From Lysobacter capsici (GTDB taxonomy: Bacteria; Pseudomonadota; Gammaproteobacteria; Xanthomonadales; Xanthomonadaceae), in NCBI RefSeq assembly GCF_018732085.1, contig NZ_CP076103.1, forward strand, positions 2,480,001 to 2,544,000: a stretch of 64,000 nucleotides of DNA, written 5' to 3'. Position numbers and translations under genes: made by a program. Shown one piece after another: positions 16,957-26,900 of the stretch. Below the pieces are notes generated by a model, which ran no database searches, had not been told where the DNA came from, and saw only the letters and a list, made by a program, of their open reading frames with translations. Every line of letters starts with the position of its first letter. Position 1 is the first letter of the stretch.

Positions 16957-17591
16957 GCGGCCAGCCCGAACGCCGCCAGGGCGCGTTTGGTGCGCGCCGC
17001 GCGGTCTACCCAGCCGTTCGGCAGACGGCGCGTGTCGGTGCGGCCCAGGTTGAGTTTGCGGCTCACGCCGAGCGTGTCGTTTTCGTCGGCCAGGGTGTTG
17101 AGGCCACGTCCGCGCCAGTAGGCCGCCGCAATGTCGGCGCCGACTTCCACGCCGGTTGCAAGGTCGGGTTGCGCTTCCAACGGCAGGCCCAGCAATTCGC
17201 CGATCCAGCGGTAATTTGCGCGGCCGGTCAGATGCACCGGGCTACGGCCTCGGAAACGATAGCCGTCGCCGCTGGACTCGTTGCCGTTGCCATTGCTCGA
17301 CGCATACACGCGATTGCCGATGCGTTCGGGCTGGCCGGCGTACTGCGCGGCCGTGGCTGGGTTGAAATGGTCTTCGAAGACTTCCAGCAGACGCGAAGCC
17401 GAGTAATTGAGGTTTTCTTCCAGGCGCGACAGGCCGGCGCTTTCATGCCCGAGTTGGGCCAGGAAGTGCGCGGCCCGGCGCGGCGTGGTGATGCCTTGGC
17501 GGTGCATGGCGCGCAGCAGCGGCGACAACCAGCGCACGGCGCGGGCGGGCGGGCATTGAACGGCGGCGGCCAATTGGGTTTCAGTAAACAT
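16953..17591 (-). CDS. Phage endolysin, glycoside hydrolase family 19
   Basis: This 212-residue protein has the GH19 pattern: HFLAQLGHESAGLSRLEENL near residues 40-60, with Glu residues that would serve in catalysis, the segment around YRFRGRSPVHLTGRANY, and a C-terminal helix ending in LNLGRTDTRRLPNGWVDR. It hydrolyses peptidoglycan to release phage. There is no signal peptide, so export relies on a holin. The ATG at 17591 overlaps the end of the holin-like gene by 11 bases. It occupies the place of P2 gene K and appears intact. Confidence 0.85.
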   Translation of the reverse strand: MFTETQLAAAVQCPPARAVRWLSPLLRAMHRQGITTPRRAAHFLAQLGHESAGLSRLEENLNYSASRLLEVFEDHFNPATAAQYAGQPERIGNRVYASSNGNGNESSGDGYRFRGRSPVHLTGRANYRWIGELLGLPLEAQPDLATGVEVGADIAAAYWRGRGLNTLADENDTLGVSRKLNLGRTDTRRLPNGWVDRAARTKRALAAFGLAA

Positions 17592-17994
17592 GACGGCGGG
17601 GACTCCGAATCGACAGACGGGACGCGCGGGGGTGTCCGTGGGCGATGTAGCGCCACCATGGGCACGGCGCTTGCAGCGCCAGGAAAATGCACAGGGCGCA
17701 GCGCAGTACGCGCTCAGACGGAAAGGCAATCGCCAGCCACGGCGGCCACATGACCGCGGCGCCCGCGCAGGACACGACCGCGACCAGGGCGAACAGTCGC
17801 AGGGCGAAACGCAGGACCGCACCAATGTCGGCGCGATCGATCGAGCGCCAACCGCCCGCGCCGTAGGCGGCGAGGTTTTGGGCGACGATCATTCGCAGTT
17901 CGTCGCGCAGATCGGCGCCGGTCGGGGTGTCCTTGAGCATCGCCAGGGCGGTCAACAGAGCGACCAGGGCGCACAGCCAATCGAAAAGGATCAT
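17581..17994 (-). CDS. Holin-like membrane protein A
   Basis: The 137-residue product starts at an ATG that overlaps the preceding stop (17991-17994). It has an N-terminal hydrophobic helix (LFDWLCALVALLTALAML), a central soluble stretch, and two further hydrophobic segments (FALRLFALVAVVSCAGAAVM and ALCIFLALQAPCPW). Position just upstream of the endolysin and the membrane layout suggest a holin or accessory lysis protein. The exact family is not certain. Confidence 0.65.
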   Translation of the reverse strand: MILFDWLCALVALLTALAMLKDTPTGADLRDELRMIVAQNLAAYGAGGWRSIDRADIGAVLRFALRLFALVAVVSCAGAAVMWPPWLAIAFPSERVLRCALCIFLALQAPCPWWRYIAHGHPRASRLSIRSPRRHVY

Positions 17995-18389
17995 TCCGGC
18001 TTGCCTCCGATGACGCGTTTCAACCGTTCGGCCAATGCCTCGCCAATGACCGGGATCAGGGATTGCGAAAAAAACGCGATCAGCAGCGCGAGCGCCGGCG
18101 CGACGGATTGCAGGAAGTCCAGGCCGGGGAATGTCGGCACAACAATGGCAATGCACGCCGATACGGCGGCATAGGCGAGTGCCAGGCCGTACAGCCGCTT
18201 ACGGGTGCCTCCGGGACGGCTGGCGAGCAAGCCGCAGGCGACGCCGGTAAACGCCATGCACAGCACCGCAGCCGGCACGCCGACGTGGGCGAGTGGCGAA
18301 GTCCAGGCGATGACGCCCAGCGATGAAGACGCGGCGGCCGTGCCGGTCAGTGCGGGAATGGACAACAGGGGTTCGGTCGGTGGCGTCAT
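17991..18389 (-). CDS. Holin-like membrane protein B
   Basis: The 132-residue product has three to four likely transmembrane helices (around residues 20-45, 46-60, 70-90 and 100-118). This is the topology of a class I holin or an accessory membrane protein. It lies between the gpX-like gene and the other membrane protein, matching the holin position in P2-like phages of Xanthomonas and Stenotrophomonas. One of the two small membrane proteins is probably the holin and the other an antiholin or accessory factor; which is which cannot be decided from sequence. Confidence 0.6.
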   Translation of the reverse strand: MTPPTEPLLSIPALTGTAAASSSLGVIAWTSPLAHVGVPAAVLCMAFTGVACGLLASRPGGTRKRLYGLALAYAAVSACIAIVVPTFPGLDFLQSVAPALALLIAFFSQSLIPVIGEALAERLKRVIGGKPE

Positions 18390-18397
18390 GCGGTCGA

Positions 18398-18607
18398 TCA
18401 GTCCCAAAGTTGGATGAGGGTTTGGTGGGCCGGCGCGGTGGCGACGGGTGGCAACAGATCCACGGCCGTGCCGTGCGGCAGGATTGGCCCCAGGTCGGCA
18501 AGCCCCGGGTTCGCGATGAGCGCGGCCTCTATAACGCCCGCCGTGCGCCCCAGGACGCGCCAACACAGCGCATCCAGGGTTTCGCCCTGCGCGGCGTAGA
18601 CGCGCAT
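18398..18607 (-). CDS. P2 gpX-like tail protein (LysM-like)
   Basis: This 69-residue protein matches the gpX family in size and pattern (MRVYAAQGETLDALCWRVLG then IEAALIANPGLADLGPILPHG and a Pro-rich end). It is a small tail protein with a LysM-like fold that joins the tail to the head-proximal end. The ATG overlaps the stop of the gpL gene. It appears intact. Confidence 0.85.
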   Translation of the reverse strand: MRVYAAQGETLDALCWRVLGRTAGVIEAALIANPGLADLGPILPHGTAVDLLPPVATAPAHQTLIQLWD

Positions 18608-19080
18608 CAGATGAGTTCCACGACCGAACGCGTCGCGCCCGTGATATCGCTCACGGCCCAGGATGCATTGCGGCGCCATGTGCCGGCGTGGTCGTGCGCG
18701 TCCTCGGTGCGACGCTCGCCGCTGCCGGTGCTGTCGAAATCCGGGTAGCGCTCCATCACGTCGGCTTTAAGCAGGCATGCGACGGCGCGGCGATACAGCA
18801 CCAACAGCCGCGATTCGCCGTTGATGCGCCTCGCTGGCACCGCAGCAAGCGAGCGATAGCCGGCGCCTTCATTGCCTGCGCGAAACTCGCGCAGGCGCGC
18901 ATTGATCGACATGGCGGCGTAGAGCGCCAGTTCGCGCAAGCGTTCGCCGGTCACGGTGCCGTCTATGCGGCCGATCTAGCGCAGGTTCGAAAGCGACAGA
19001 TCGGGGAACCAATCCTCGTTGATCAAGGTGTCGCGCTCGGGTGCGGTGGTGTCCGGGGCGACAGCGATAAAAGCGCTCAT
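18607..19080 (-). pseudogene. P2 gpL-like head completion protein, nonsense mutation
   Basis: The true start is the ATG at 19080 (MSAFIAVAPDTTAPE, then NEDWFPDLSLSNLR). A TAG at 18976-18978, codon 35, interrupts the frame, which then continues in phase to the stop at 18607 (IGRIDGTVTGERLRELALY ... ITGATRSVVELI). The total of 157 sense codons matches gpL head completion proteins. CAG (Gln) to TAG is a likely origin. An internal start at 18954 could give a 115-residue product, but it lacks the N-terminal strand. gpL stabilises filled heads after DNA packaging. Confidence 0.85.
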
Positions 19081-19208
19081 GCGGGGTCCAGGTAAAACGG
19101 CGGTGGGGGGCGAGCGATTGGGGAGAGAGGCCCGCACGCTCGCCCCGCCGCCGTGCGCGCGGGTGGGCGACTCGGTAGAGCCAGGGAAGGGCCGAGACGG
19201 CGGGCGGA

Positions 19209-19943
19209 TTACGCGGGTGCGGTTTCCGGCCCGCCGCTCTCGGCTTGGCGCAAAGCGGGAGCGGGCTTGTTCAAAGCGCGGTCGAGACGTTCGATTTCCT
19301 TCTTGACGCCTGCGCGGTCGTGCAACTGCAAGGCGCGGCGCAGATGGTCGCGGGCGATTTCGGCCCAGCCACGCGGGGCGCCGGAAAACGGCGCCTCGCC
19401 GGCCTTCGCCATGTAGCCAATACCCAGCGCCTTATGCAGCTTGGCGCGCACTTCGTCGGGCATGTCCTTGGCGCGGGTCAATTCCTCGGTGTGCGACAGC
19501 ACGCCGAGCGAGAACGGTTCGCCGGTGTCCTGCGCGATGAACGCCGCTCCGGCGATTTGCTCGGCGATCAGGGTCGCGGGCGTGCGTTGGTACGCGTCGG
19601 GCATCGCCAGATCGAAGCGCAACGCATAGTCGGCGATACGCAACGCGTCGGCGTAGTTGCCGGCATCGATGTGCCAAACCATGACGAACATCAACACCGC
19701 ATCTTGACCGCCGCGCCCGCTACTCAGCACGCCATCGACCCACGGCGCATACTCGGGCAGCAGCTTGCGTTTGACTTCAATCTTGCGTTCGATCGACTGC
19801 ACCAGCTTTAGGCGGCGCCGATCCTCGGCGAGCTTCATCAACATGAGTTCGTAAGCGTTGGCGTTGATTGGCTCGCCGGGATCGGCCGCCGCCGAAGCCT
19901 CGGCGGCCGACACGCGTTCGAAGTGATGGCGTGCGAGCGTCAT
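19209..19943 (-). CDS. P2 gpM-like terminase small (endonuclease) subunit
   Basis: This 244-residue protein is close to P2 gpM (247 residues) and shows the family core ANAYELMLMKLAEDRRRLK followed by SIERKIEVKRKLLPEYAPWV and DAVLMFVMVWHIDAGNYADA. It cuts the phage DNA at cos together with the gpP ATPase. It starts three bases after the stop of the capsid gene. The C-terminal third, rich in Arg and Leu, ends with a short Pro/Ala tail. It appears intact. Confidence 0.88.
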   Translation of the reverse strand: MTLARHHFERVSAAEASAAADPGEPINANAYELMLMKLAEDRRRLKLVQSIERKIEVKRKLLPEYAPWVDGVLSSGRGGQDAVLMFVMVWHIDAGNYADALRIADYALRFDLAMPDAYQRTPATLIAEQIAGAAFIAQDTGEPFSLGVLSHTEELTRAKDMPDEVRAKLHKALGIGYMAKAGEAPFSGAPRGWAEIARDHLRRALQLHDRAGVKKEIERLDRALNKPAPALRQAESGGPETAPA

Positions 19944-19946
19944 CGC

Positions 19947-20730
19947 TTACTTGACCGGTGCAATCTGAATGTTTTCGATCAGGCAACCGGCCGCATAGTC
20001 CTCGACCACATACGCGTCGTTAGACGATTCGTAATTCTCGATGCGGTCGCGCTTTGCGTTGTCGGTGATGGTTCGGCGGCGCGAACCTTCCTGCCAGTAG
20101 ATCGACAGATTGTCCAAGCGGGTGATAAAGATCGAGTTCGCAGGGAAGTACGGCACGCGCACCGCGCCGTGATCGCCGATGCGCTTCTGACTCACGATCA
20201 TGTCGGCGGCCAGCTTCTCGGTCGGCACGTTCTGGTTGAGCAGCGGAAACAGCTTGTCGGCCAGCAGGCGACGGCCGCAGATCGCCACCAGCCCGGCGTC
20301 TTCCTGCCACCACGGCGCAGTCAGGTTGTTGACCGCATCGAATACCAGTGCGTCCAGGTTGCCGTAATCGGCATTCTCGCCGCCGACCAGGATCGGGCCG
20401 CCTGCCTTGCCCTTGTTCAAGACGCGGGCGGAAGCGTTCTCGCGGTACTTCTGCAACCAACCCTTGTTCACGTCCTGCAAGAGCGGGTTTTTCACGCGAT
20501 CCGAGTTCGCGGCGCGACTCGTACCGTTGAAGCCGATGATGATGCGATCCAGGGCCTGCCGTTGGAGCAGGCTATTGCGCACACGGGCTTGGAAGTCCTT
20601 GAACTTCGCCCACGCGTCCAGCTTGGAATACTTGATGTGGGTGTCGCTGTTAGTCTGGGTGCATTCGTAGCCGGTAGCATCGATGCCGGTCGGGTCGGCG
20701 GTCTCGCGGTCCTTGTCGTCGGTGTTGGTG
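19947..20730 (-). pseudogene. P2 gpN-like major capsid protein, N-terminally deleted
   Basis: About 260 codons of a P2-type capsid protein remain (ATADPTG-like start, then TNSDTHIKYSKLDAWAKF, QRQALDRIIIGFNGTSRA, NPLLQDVNKGWLQKYR). P2 gpN has 357 residues, so roughly the first 60-100 are missing. At about 20730 the sequence switches to the antisense of the body of gene P. Gene O (scaffold and protease), which should lie between N and P, is gone. One deletion therefore removed the N start, all of O and the P start. Confidence 0.85.
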
Positions 20731-22290
20731 CAGCTCGTCCACAAAGACCCGAAGACCGGCGCTGACTACAAAGAAATAGACCTCCTATGCCGCCAGATCG
20801 AGCGCGCGGCGCGGGTGCGCCGTTACAGCGAGCCGGGCGGGCATGAAGGTGACTTGAATCCGAACATCGCGAACCGAAACGCAAAGCCGAAGCGTAAGCC
20901 GGTGCGTAACGCGTTCAGCGAGGAACAGCAAGCCAAGCTGATTTCGTCGTTTGACGATCAGCTATTCGGCTATCAACGGTACTGGCGCAAGAACGCATTC
21001 GGCGAGCGCATCCGAAACATCCTCAAGTCGCGCCAGATCGGCGCGACGTTTTATTTCGCGCGTGAGGCGTTGGTCGATGCATTTGAGACCGGGCGGAATC
21101 AAATCTTCCTGTCGGCCAGAAAGGCGCAGGCGCACGTGTTCAAACAGTACATTGCGCAGTTCGCGCAGACCGTCGATGTAGACCTGACCGGCGACCCCAT
21201 CATTCTGCCGAACGGTGCGACGCTGTATTTCCTCGGCACCAACGTGCGGACGGCGCAGAGCTATCACGGCAACTTGTACTTTGACGAATACTTTTGGACG
21301 CATCAGTTCGAAGAATTGCGAAAGGTCGCGGCCGGTATGGCGCTGCACAAACACTGGCGACAAACGTATTTCTCTACGCCGTCTAGCGTCACGCATCAAG
21401 CCTATGCGTTCTGGACGGGCGCCCACTTCAATAAGGGGCGCAGGAAAGAGGACCGGGTGAAGGTTGACGTATCGCACGAAGCGCTGCGCGACGGTCGCAT
21501 GTGTGCGGATGGTCAGTGGCGGCAGATCGTCACGATTGAGGACGCGCTACGCCAAGGCTGCAACCTGTTCGATCTCGATCAACTGCGCTTGGAGTATAGC
21601 CCGGCCGAATGGGCGAACTTGCTTATGTGCGAGTTCGTGGACGACACGCTTTCGGTGTTTCCGCTCGCGGAGATGCAACGCTGTTTTGTCGATTCGTGGA
21701 GCGTATGGGACGACTTCAAGCCGTTTGCGCCGCGCCCGCTCGGTCATCGTGAGGTATGGGTCGGCTACGACCCGGCGTTGACCGGCGACAGCGCCGGGCT
21801 CGTCGTGGTCGCGCCGCCACTTGTGCCGGGCGGTAAGTTCCGGCTGTTGGAAAAACACCAGTGGCGCGGCATGGATTTCAAGACCCAGGCCGAACGCATC
21901 CGCAAGATTACGCAGCAATACAACGTGACTTATATCGGCGTGGACGCAACCGGCGTCGGTGCAGGCGTGTTCCCGCTGGTGCGCGACTTCTTCCCCACCG
22001 TTCGCAACATCACGTATTCGGTGGAGACCAAACCCCGGATGGTGTTGAAAGCCAAAGACGTGATTTCCAGCGGACGTTTGGAGTTCGATGCGGCGTGGAC
22101 GGATATCGCGCAGGCGTTCATGTCGATCCGCAAGACCCTGACCGCGACCGGCCGGCAGGCCACCTACGAAGCCAGCCGCAGCGACGACATAGGTCACGCC
22201 GATTTGGCGTGGGCCGTGATGCACGCGCTGGACAACGAACCCTTAGAGGGCATGACCGCCCGCCATCGTTCCATTGTGGAGATTATTTAA
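20731..22290 (+). pseudogene. P2 gpP-like terminase large subunit, N-terminally deleted
   Basis: Native similarity begins at about 20731 with QLVHKDPKTGADYKEIDLLC. The ATPase region (FGERIRNILKSRQIGATFYF, a Walker A-like SRQIGAT site typical of P2 terminases, and NLYFDEYFWTHQFEEL as Walker B) and the C-terminal nuclease-like domain (VWVGYDPALTGDSAGLVVV, YIGVDATGVGAGVFPLV) are intact. About the first 80-90 residues are lost in the deletion shared with gene N. The frame is open upstream through antisense gpN sequence, so a hybrid start is possible, but no proper ribosome site is seen. The stop is followed at once by the Q start. Confidence 0.85.
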
Positions 22291-23299
22291 TGACTGCTGT
22301 TGCGCCTGCGGAAACGGAAATCACTACGAAGGCCAAGGCGCAAGCCTTCAGCTTCGGCGAGCCGGTGCCCGTGCTGGACAAGCGCGGTTTGCTGGAGCAT
22401 CTAGAATGCGTGCGCGCCGGCAAGTGGTACGAACCCCCGGTGTCGCTGGACGGACTCGCGCGGGCGTTTCGGTCGAGCCCGCACCACGCGTCCGCCATGT
22501 ATACGAAGTGCAACATCTTAGTGTCCACCTTCGTCCCGCATCGTTTGCTTAGTAGCGATCAGTTCGAAAAGCTAGCGCTTGACACAATTGCTCTCGGCAA
22601 TGGCTACCTAGAGCGGCGGGACGCCCGGAGCCGCAAGCCCCTTGCGCTCAAACATGCATTGGCAAAATTCGTTCGGCGGGGCGTTGACGATGGCCGATAC
22701 TTCTTCGTGCGCGGCTGGGAAGATGAGCATGAATTCGCGGCCGACAGCGTTTTCACGTCATGGAACCGGATATCAATCAAGAGATTTACGGCGTTCCGCA
22801 GTACGTGAGCGCGCTGCAATCGGCGCTGTTGAACGAATCGGCGACGCTGTTCAGGCGTAAATATTACCTCAACGGCAGCCATGCCGGATTCATCATGTAC
22901 GTCAACGACGCGGCGCAGGATCAGGCCGACATCGATGCGATGCGAAATGCGCTGCGGGATGCAAAAGGTGTCGGAAACTTCCGAAACCTGTTCCTGTACT
23001 CGCCGAACGGAAAAAAGGACGGTGTGCAGGTCATCCCGATTAGCGAAGTCGCGGCGAAGGATGAATTTCTAGACATAAAGGGCGCGACGCGCGATGACGT
23101 GCTCGCCGCACATCGCGTGCCGCCACAGTTGCTGGGAATCGTGCCGAACAACACGGGCGGCTTTGGTGACGTGGAGAAAGCAGCTCGGGTCTTCGCGCGA
23201 AATGAACTGCTGCCATTGCAAACACGATTCCGACGAATCAATGAATGGATCGGCGATGAAGTAGTGAAGTTTCTTCCTTATGATCTTTCGTTGGCATAA
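22291..23299 (+). pseudogene. P2 gpQ-like portal protein, frameshifted
   Basis: The ATG follows the P stop directly. The first 155 codons (VPVLDKRGLLEHLECVRAGK, SPHHASAMYTKCNIL, ALDTIALGNGYLERR, FAADSVF) and the last 180 (EPDINQEIYGVPQYVSAL, NESATLFRRKYYLNGSH, DVLAAHRVPPQLLGIVPNN, ARNELLPLQ) match the portal family. They are in different frames. The break lies near 22756, where TTCAC occurs in place of an expected TTCCAC, a one-base deletion. The total of about 335 residues fits gpQ (344). The portal would be truncated and inactive. Confidence 0.88.
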
Positions 23300-23319
23300 A
23301 AAAGGGCGCCCTTTGGTGG

Positions 23320-23583
23320 TCAGGTGTTGTTGGGACGTTGTTGAAAAGACGCCTTCGGAGGAACTCTGAGCCCCTCGGGCGCCAGATCGGGGTGCTCTTG
23401 GTAGAGTGGATTTAACACCTCTAACAGGAGCTCCGCCATTGCCTTGCTCAACCCTTCTCGCAAAACATGTAGTTCACCTTCGGAGCATTTCTCCTGCACA
23501 AGCAGCATAGATTGATTCATCAGGAAACTTGCTTTAAGCAACTTTTCGCTGACTTCCTGCGCGACGCGTTTATCCGTAATCAT
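23320..23583 (-). CDS. Small acidic protein, candidate RHS immunity protein 2
   Basis: The 87-residue product is helical and acidic (VAQEVSEKLLKASFLMNQS, EGELHVLREGLSKAMAELL, LNPLYQEHPDLAPEG). I recognise no family. It shares a loose pattern with the 74-residue protein upstream: a Glu-rich helix, a Leu-Arg-x-x-Leu-x-x-hydrophobic-Met segment, then a Tyr/His-Pro-Asp-hydrophobic-Pro motif near the end. Both follow the RHS gene on the same strand. Serial small genes after an RHS tip are typically immunity genes, some of them left behind by earlier tips. That role is inferred from position. Confidence 0.5.
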   Translation of the reverse strand: MITDKRVAQEVSEKLLKASFLMNQSMLLVQEKCSEGELHVLREGLSKAMAELLLEVLNPLYQEHPDLAPEGLRVPPKASFQQRPNNT

Positions 23584-23738
23584 ATTCCTGAGCTTCCTGC
23601 TTTCTCTGGGAATTCATCAGCGCAGTTCTGTAATAAAAAATTTAAGAGCTGCCGTTGAAAAGTTGCTCGAACTTCGCTTCGTATTGTGAGGCGGCAAGCG
23701 AAAAAGGGCGGGGCTCGCCCCTTTTCGATTTGCGAGAT

Positions 23739-23963
23739 TCACTCCGGAAGAGGCAAGTACCCAGGAATATCTGGGTAATGCTTACGAAGAACAGGGATGA
23801 TTCGCGAGTCGATTTGCGTCATCAGTCTTCCTAGCTCGCGACGCACTTCCCTGATTTCCTCTTCATCTGCAAAGATCGTCTTGCTGAGCTTTGCAGCTTC
23901 GTCAACCTCTCCGCAAGCTCTATTGAGAGCGGCCAAAAACAACTCAGCGTTTTCTGTCGACAT
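23739..23963 (-). CDS. Small acidic protein, candidate immunity protein of the RHS toxin
   Basis: The start at 23963 (MSTENAELFLAALNRACGE) is preceded at six bases by GGAG, which lies inside the end of the RHS gene; the two genes overlap by 20 bases. The 74-residue product is acidic and helical (EVDEAAKLSKTIFADEEEIR) and ends with LRKHYPDIPGYLPLPE. Translational coupling to the toxin gene and small acidic composition are the usual features of an immunity protein. The family is unknown. A hairpin rich in G and C at 23701-23726 may terminate the transcript. Confidence 0.6.
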   Translation of the reverse strand: MSTENAELFLAALNRACGEVDEAAKLSKTIFADEEEIREVRRELGRLMTQIDSRIIPVLRKHYPDIPGYLPLPE

Positions 23964-26900
23964 TTCCATCTCCGTCATAGCAGCCTTTGTCGGCCATGCA
24001 CTGCATCCAGCAAACGCGGAATGGAATCCCTTGACTCGTTCTTGATATACCGAGATTGGGCTCGCACTCATCGCTGCAATCGTCATCTGCCTTCTGGCAC
24101 TCCGCAGAATATCGCCTGGACACCGCCCAGGCAAACAGTGGCCCTCCGACCAGTTCCGCTAAAAACGAATGAACACGGGGGCTCAATTGTGGAGTTCGGC
24201 AACTGGCGCTCGTCGGCGCAGGACCATATGTGTCTTGTGATTGGTTGCCCACCGGAGACATGGGGCCAGATGGCGGACGCAGAAGGTTCCAAGTGGATGT
24301 GGCCGTGGCTGCGGCGGCGGAAGCGGTTTGAAGGCCCAAAGAATCTTTGCCAGTAAGACTATTGCCATCGGCGTAACCGTAAGTGCTGGTTCCGCCGCCT
24401 AGCCCGATCGGGTCGCTTTGAACATAGCGACCCGTCGCCGCTTCATAGTCACGATAGTAGTTGTAGCTCAGACCTGTGACTGGATCGAAAAGTTGGCCGG
24501 GGAATCTCATATTCAACACGAACGGAACGGCATCGAGGTCGGGGTCCTGATTGGGCACACTGTTGCCGAATGCTTCCCCGGCCAGATCCCAGGTCCACAC
24601 GGCCACGTTTCGGACGGGATCGATTACGGAGCGCGGCGTGCCCAAATGGTCCGGTTGGATGTAATGCAATCGCGCAATCGCGGTGGTGGGGCCGACCTGT
24701 AATCCTACTGGCTGGTCGCCCAACCAAATCGCTTGCTGGATCGCCGCGCCATCCGTGCCGTAGTCCCCCAGCCAGTGCCCTGACTCGTCATACACCGTAT
24801 AAGTGTCGGACGAGCCGGCGTAGCGCCTGACCCGCTCTCCCGCGCCGTTGTAGGCGTAGTTCATCACTGGCACCCCCAACTGCTTCGCTTGCGTCATCCG
24901 GTCGTGGTTGCCGTAGACAAGCTCCTTTGCGGTGCCTCCAATCGATGTGGTGTTGCCTGCTGCGTCGTAACCACGGGCAATGCCGGCAACTGAGCTGAGC
25001 TTGTGGTTGGTGGACGCATAGACATAGTCCTGCAAGCCGCCGGAGTTGGTGAAAGCCTCGCGGTTGCCGGTCTTGTCGTAGTCGTAGCTCTCCAACACCG
25101 TGTTGCTTGGTCCGTCGCGGAACTGGGTGAGGCGGCTGAGCGCGTCGTAGCCGAATTTGACCCGCGCTGGTGTTGAAAAGGTTGCGTTGTGGATCGCGGT
25201 GATTTGCAGCAGTTCATCCCTGGCAAAGCCCAGGTCAAGGCCACCTGATGCCGTATCGCGGAGCGATTGCACCGCGTAGTTCAGGTCATAGGTCCGGGTC
25301 AAGGTCCGCCCATTGCCATAGGTCCACCCCTGTTCCGGCCCGAACGGGTTGTAGCCGGTGACGGTGAGCAACAACTCCCTGGCGCCACCAGGCGGGGTCA
25401 CGCCCATGGTGGCCACCCGGCCCTGCGCATCGCGGGTGTAGTCCGCCACCGAGCCGTCCGGGTAGGTCAACGCCGTGAGCTGGCCTGCGAGGTTGTAGGC
25501 GTATTTGACCGTCAAGCCCACGCCATTGGTGGTCTGGACCTTGCGCACCAAGTGACCAAACCGGTCGTAGCAATACGCAGTGCTCCCGCTGCCATCGGTC
25601 ATCGTTGCGCGACGGCCTAAGGCGAATTGCTCACCAGCGGGACACGCACCGGGCGCGGTGTCATAGGTGAACGCCACATTGAGGCTGGTGTCCGGGTAAG
25701 TGACAGCAGTCAGACGGTTCAAAGCGTCGTAGTTGTATTGCCGGGTGACTCCACGCGCATCGGTGGCCGTTTTGACATTGCTGGCCGCATCAAAGGTGTA
25801 GGCGGTGATGCCGGTGTCCGGGCTGGTCAGCTGTGTGCGCTCGCCGAAAGCATTGTAGGTGTAAACCGTTTCCAGCAACTTGGGATCGGTCACCTTGGTG
25901 ACTTGATCGAACTCGTTGTAAGCCAAAGCGGTGGCGGCTTCGATTCCACCCACATCCTGCAAGGTGGCGCTCAGACGGTTCAACGGATCATGCTGGCGCG
26001 TGGTCTGGCGCAGCAAGGGATCAGTCACACTGCTGACGTTGTCGTCTGCATCGTAGCCATAGCTGGTGGCGTGCAATGCCGCGTCCTTGTCTGCTTCCAG
26101 TTGGCCCAGCGTGTTGTAGACGCGAGATAAGGTGCGCTTGACCGTGCCACCCGAGGTTTTGCTGTCTTCCACAAGGCGGTTGCCCGCGTTGTCCAGGGTG
26201 TAATGGATTGAGGCACCCGTGCTGTCGGAAACATCGGTCAACCGCTGGGCCGCATCGTAGACATAACTCGTAAACGATCCATCCGGCAGCGTCACTTTTT
26301 TCACCAGACCGGTGGGCCAGTACTCAAAGGCGTTGACTTGATCGTCCGTTTCGCTGGCGTTGTTGGGCCCCCGGACTTTGCTGGACAACTGCCATCCGCG
26401 AATGTGATAGCTGGCGTCCGTTGCCACACCGTTTATGTCAAGGCGCGAGAGTGGGCGGCCCAATGCGTCATAACCCAACGTTTCGACCGATCGGCCCAGC
26501 GCATCGGTGACCTTCCACAAATCTCCCTTGCGATGTGAACACGCGGCAGGCGTGGTTACGCACACCGGATCATCCGATCCGTAGTAGCTGAACGTCACCA
26601 CATCACTGACGTCCGATCGCGGGCCGTCAATGCTCTTGACCAAGCCCAGTGTCGGGCACGTGCTGCTTGGTGCGGACACATCCGCCGCCTCGCAGTAAGC
26701 GTAAGTGGTGGTGCGGGTTTCGCTGGTCGCGGTGTCTTTGACAGAAACGGTGAGGGGTTGCAGGCGCGCATTGCGTGTGATGCGGGTCTCGCGATTCCCT
26801 AGCTTGGTAAAGATTAAACGGTTGCTCGCGATGTCGTGGCGCTCTTGCGTGGTGCGCTCTTGCGCCAAGCCCTGTGCCTCTTTGATGCTGTGCGTGCGAG

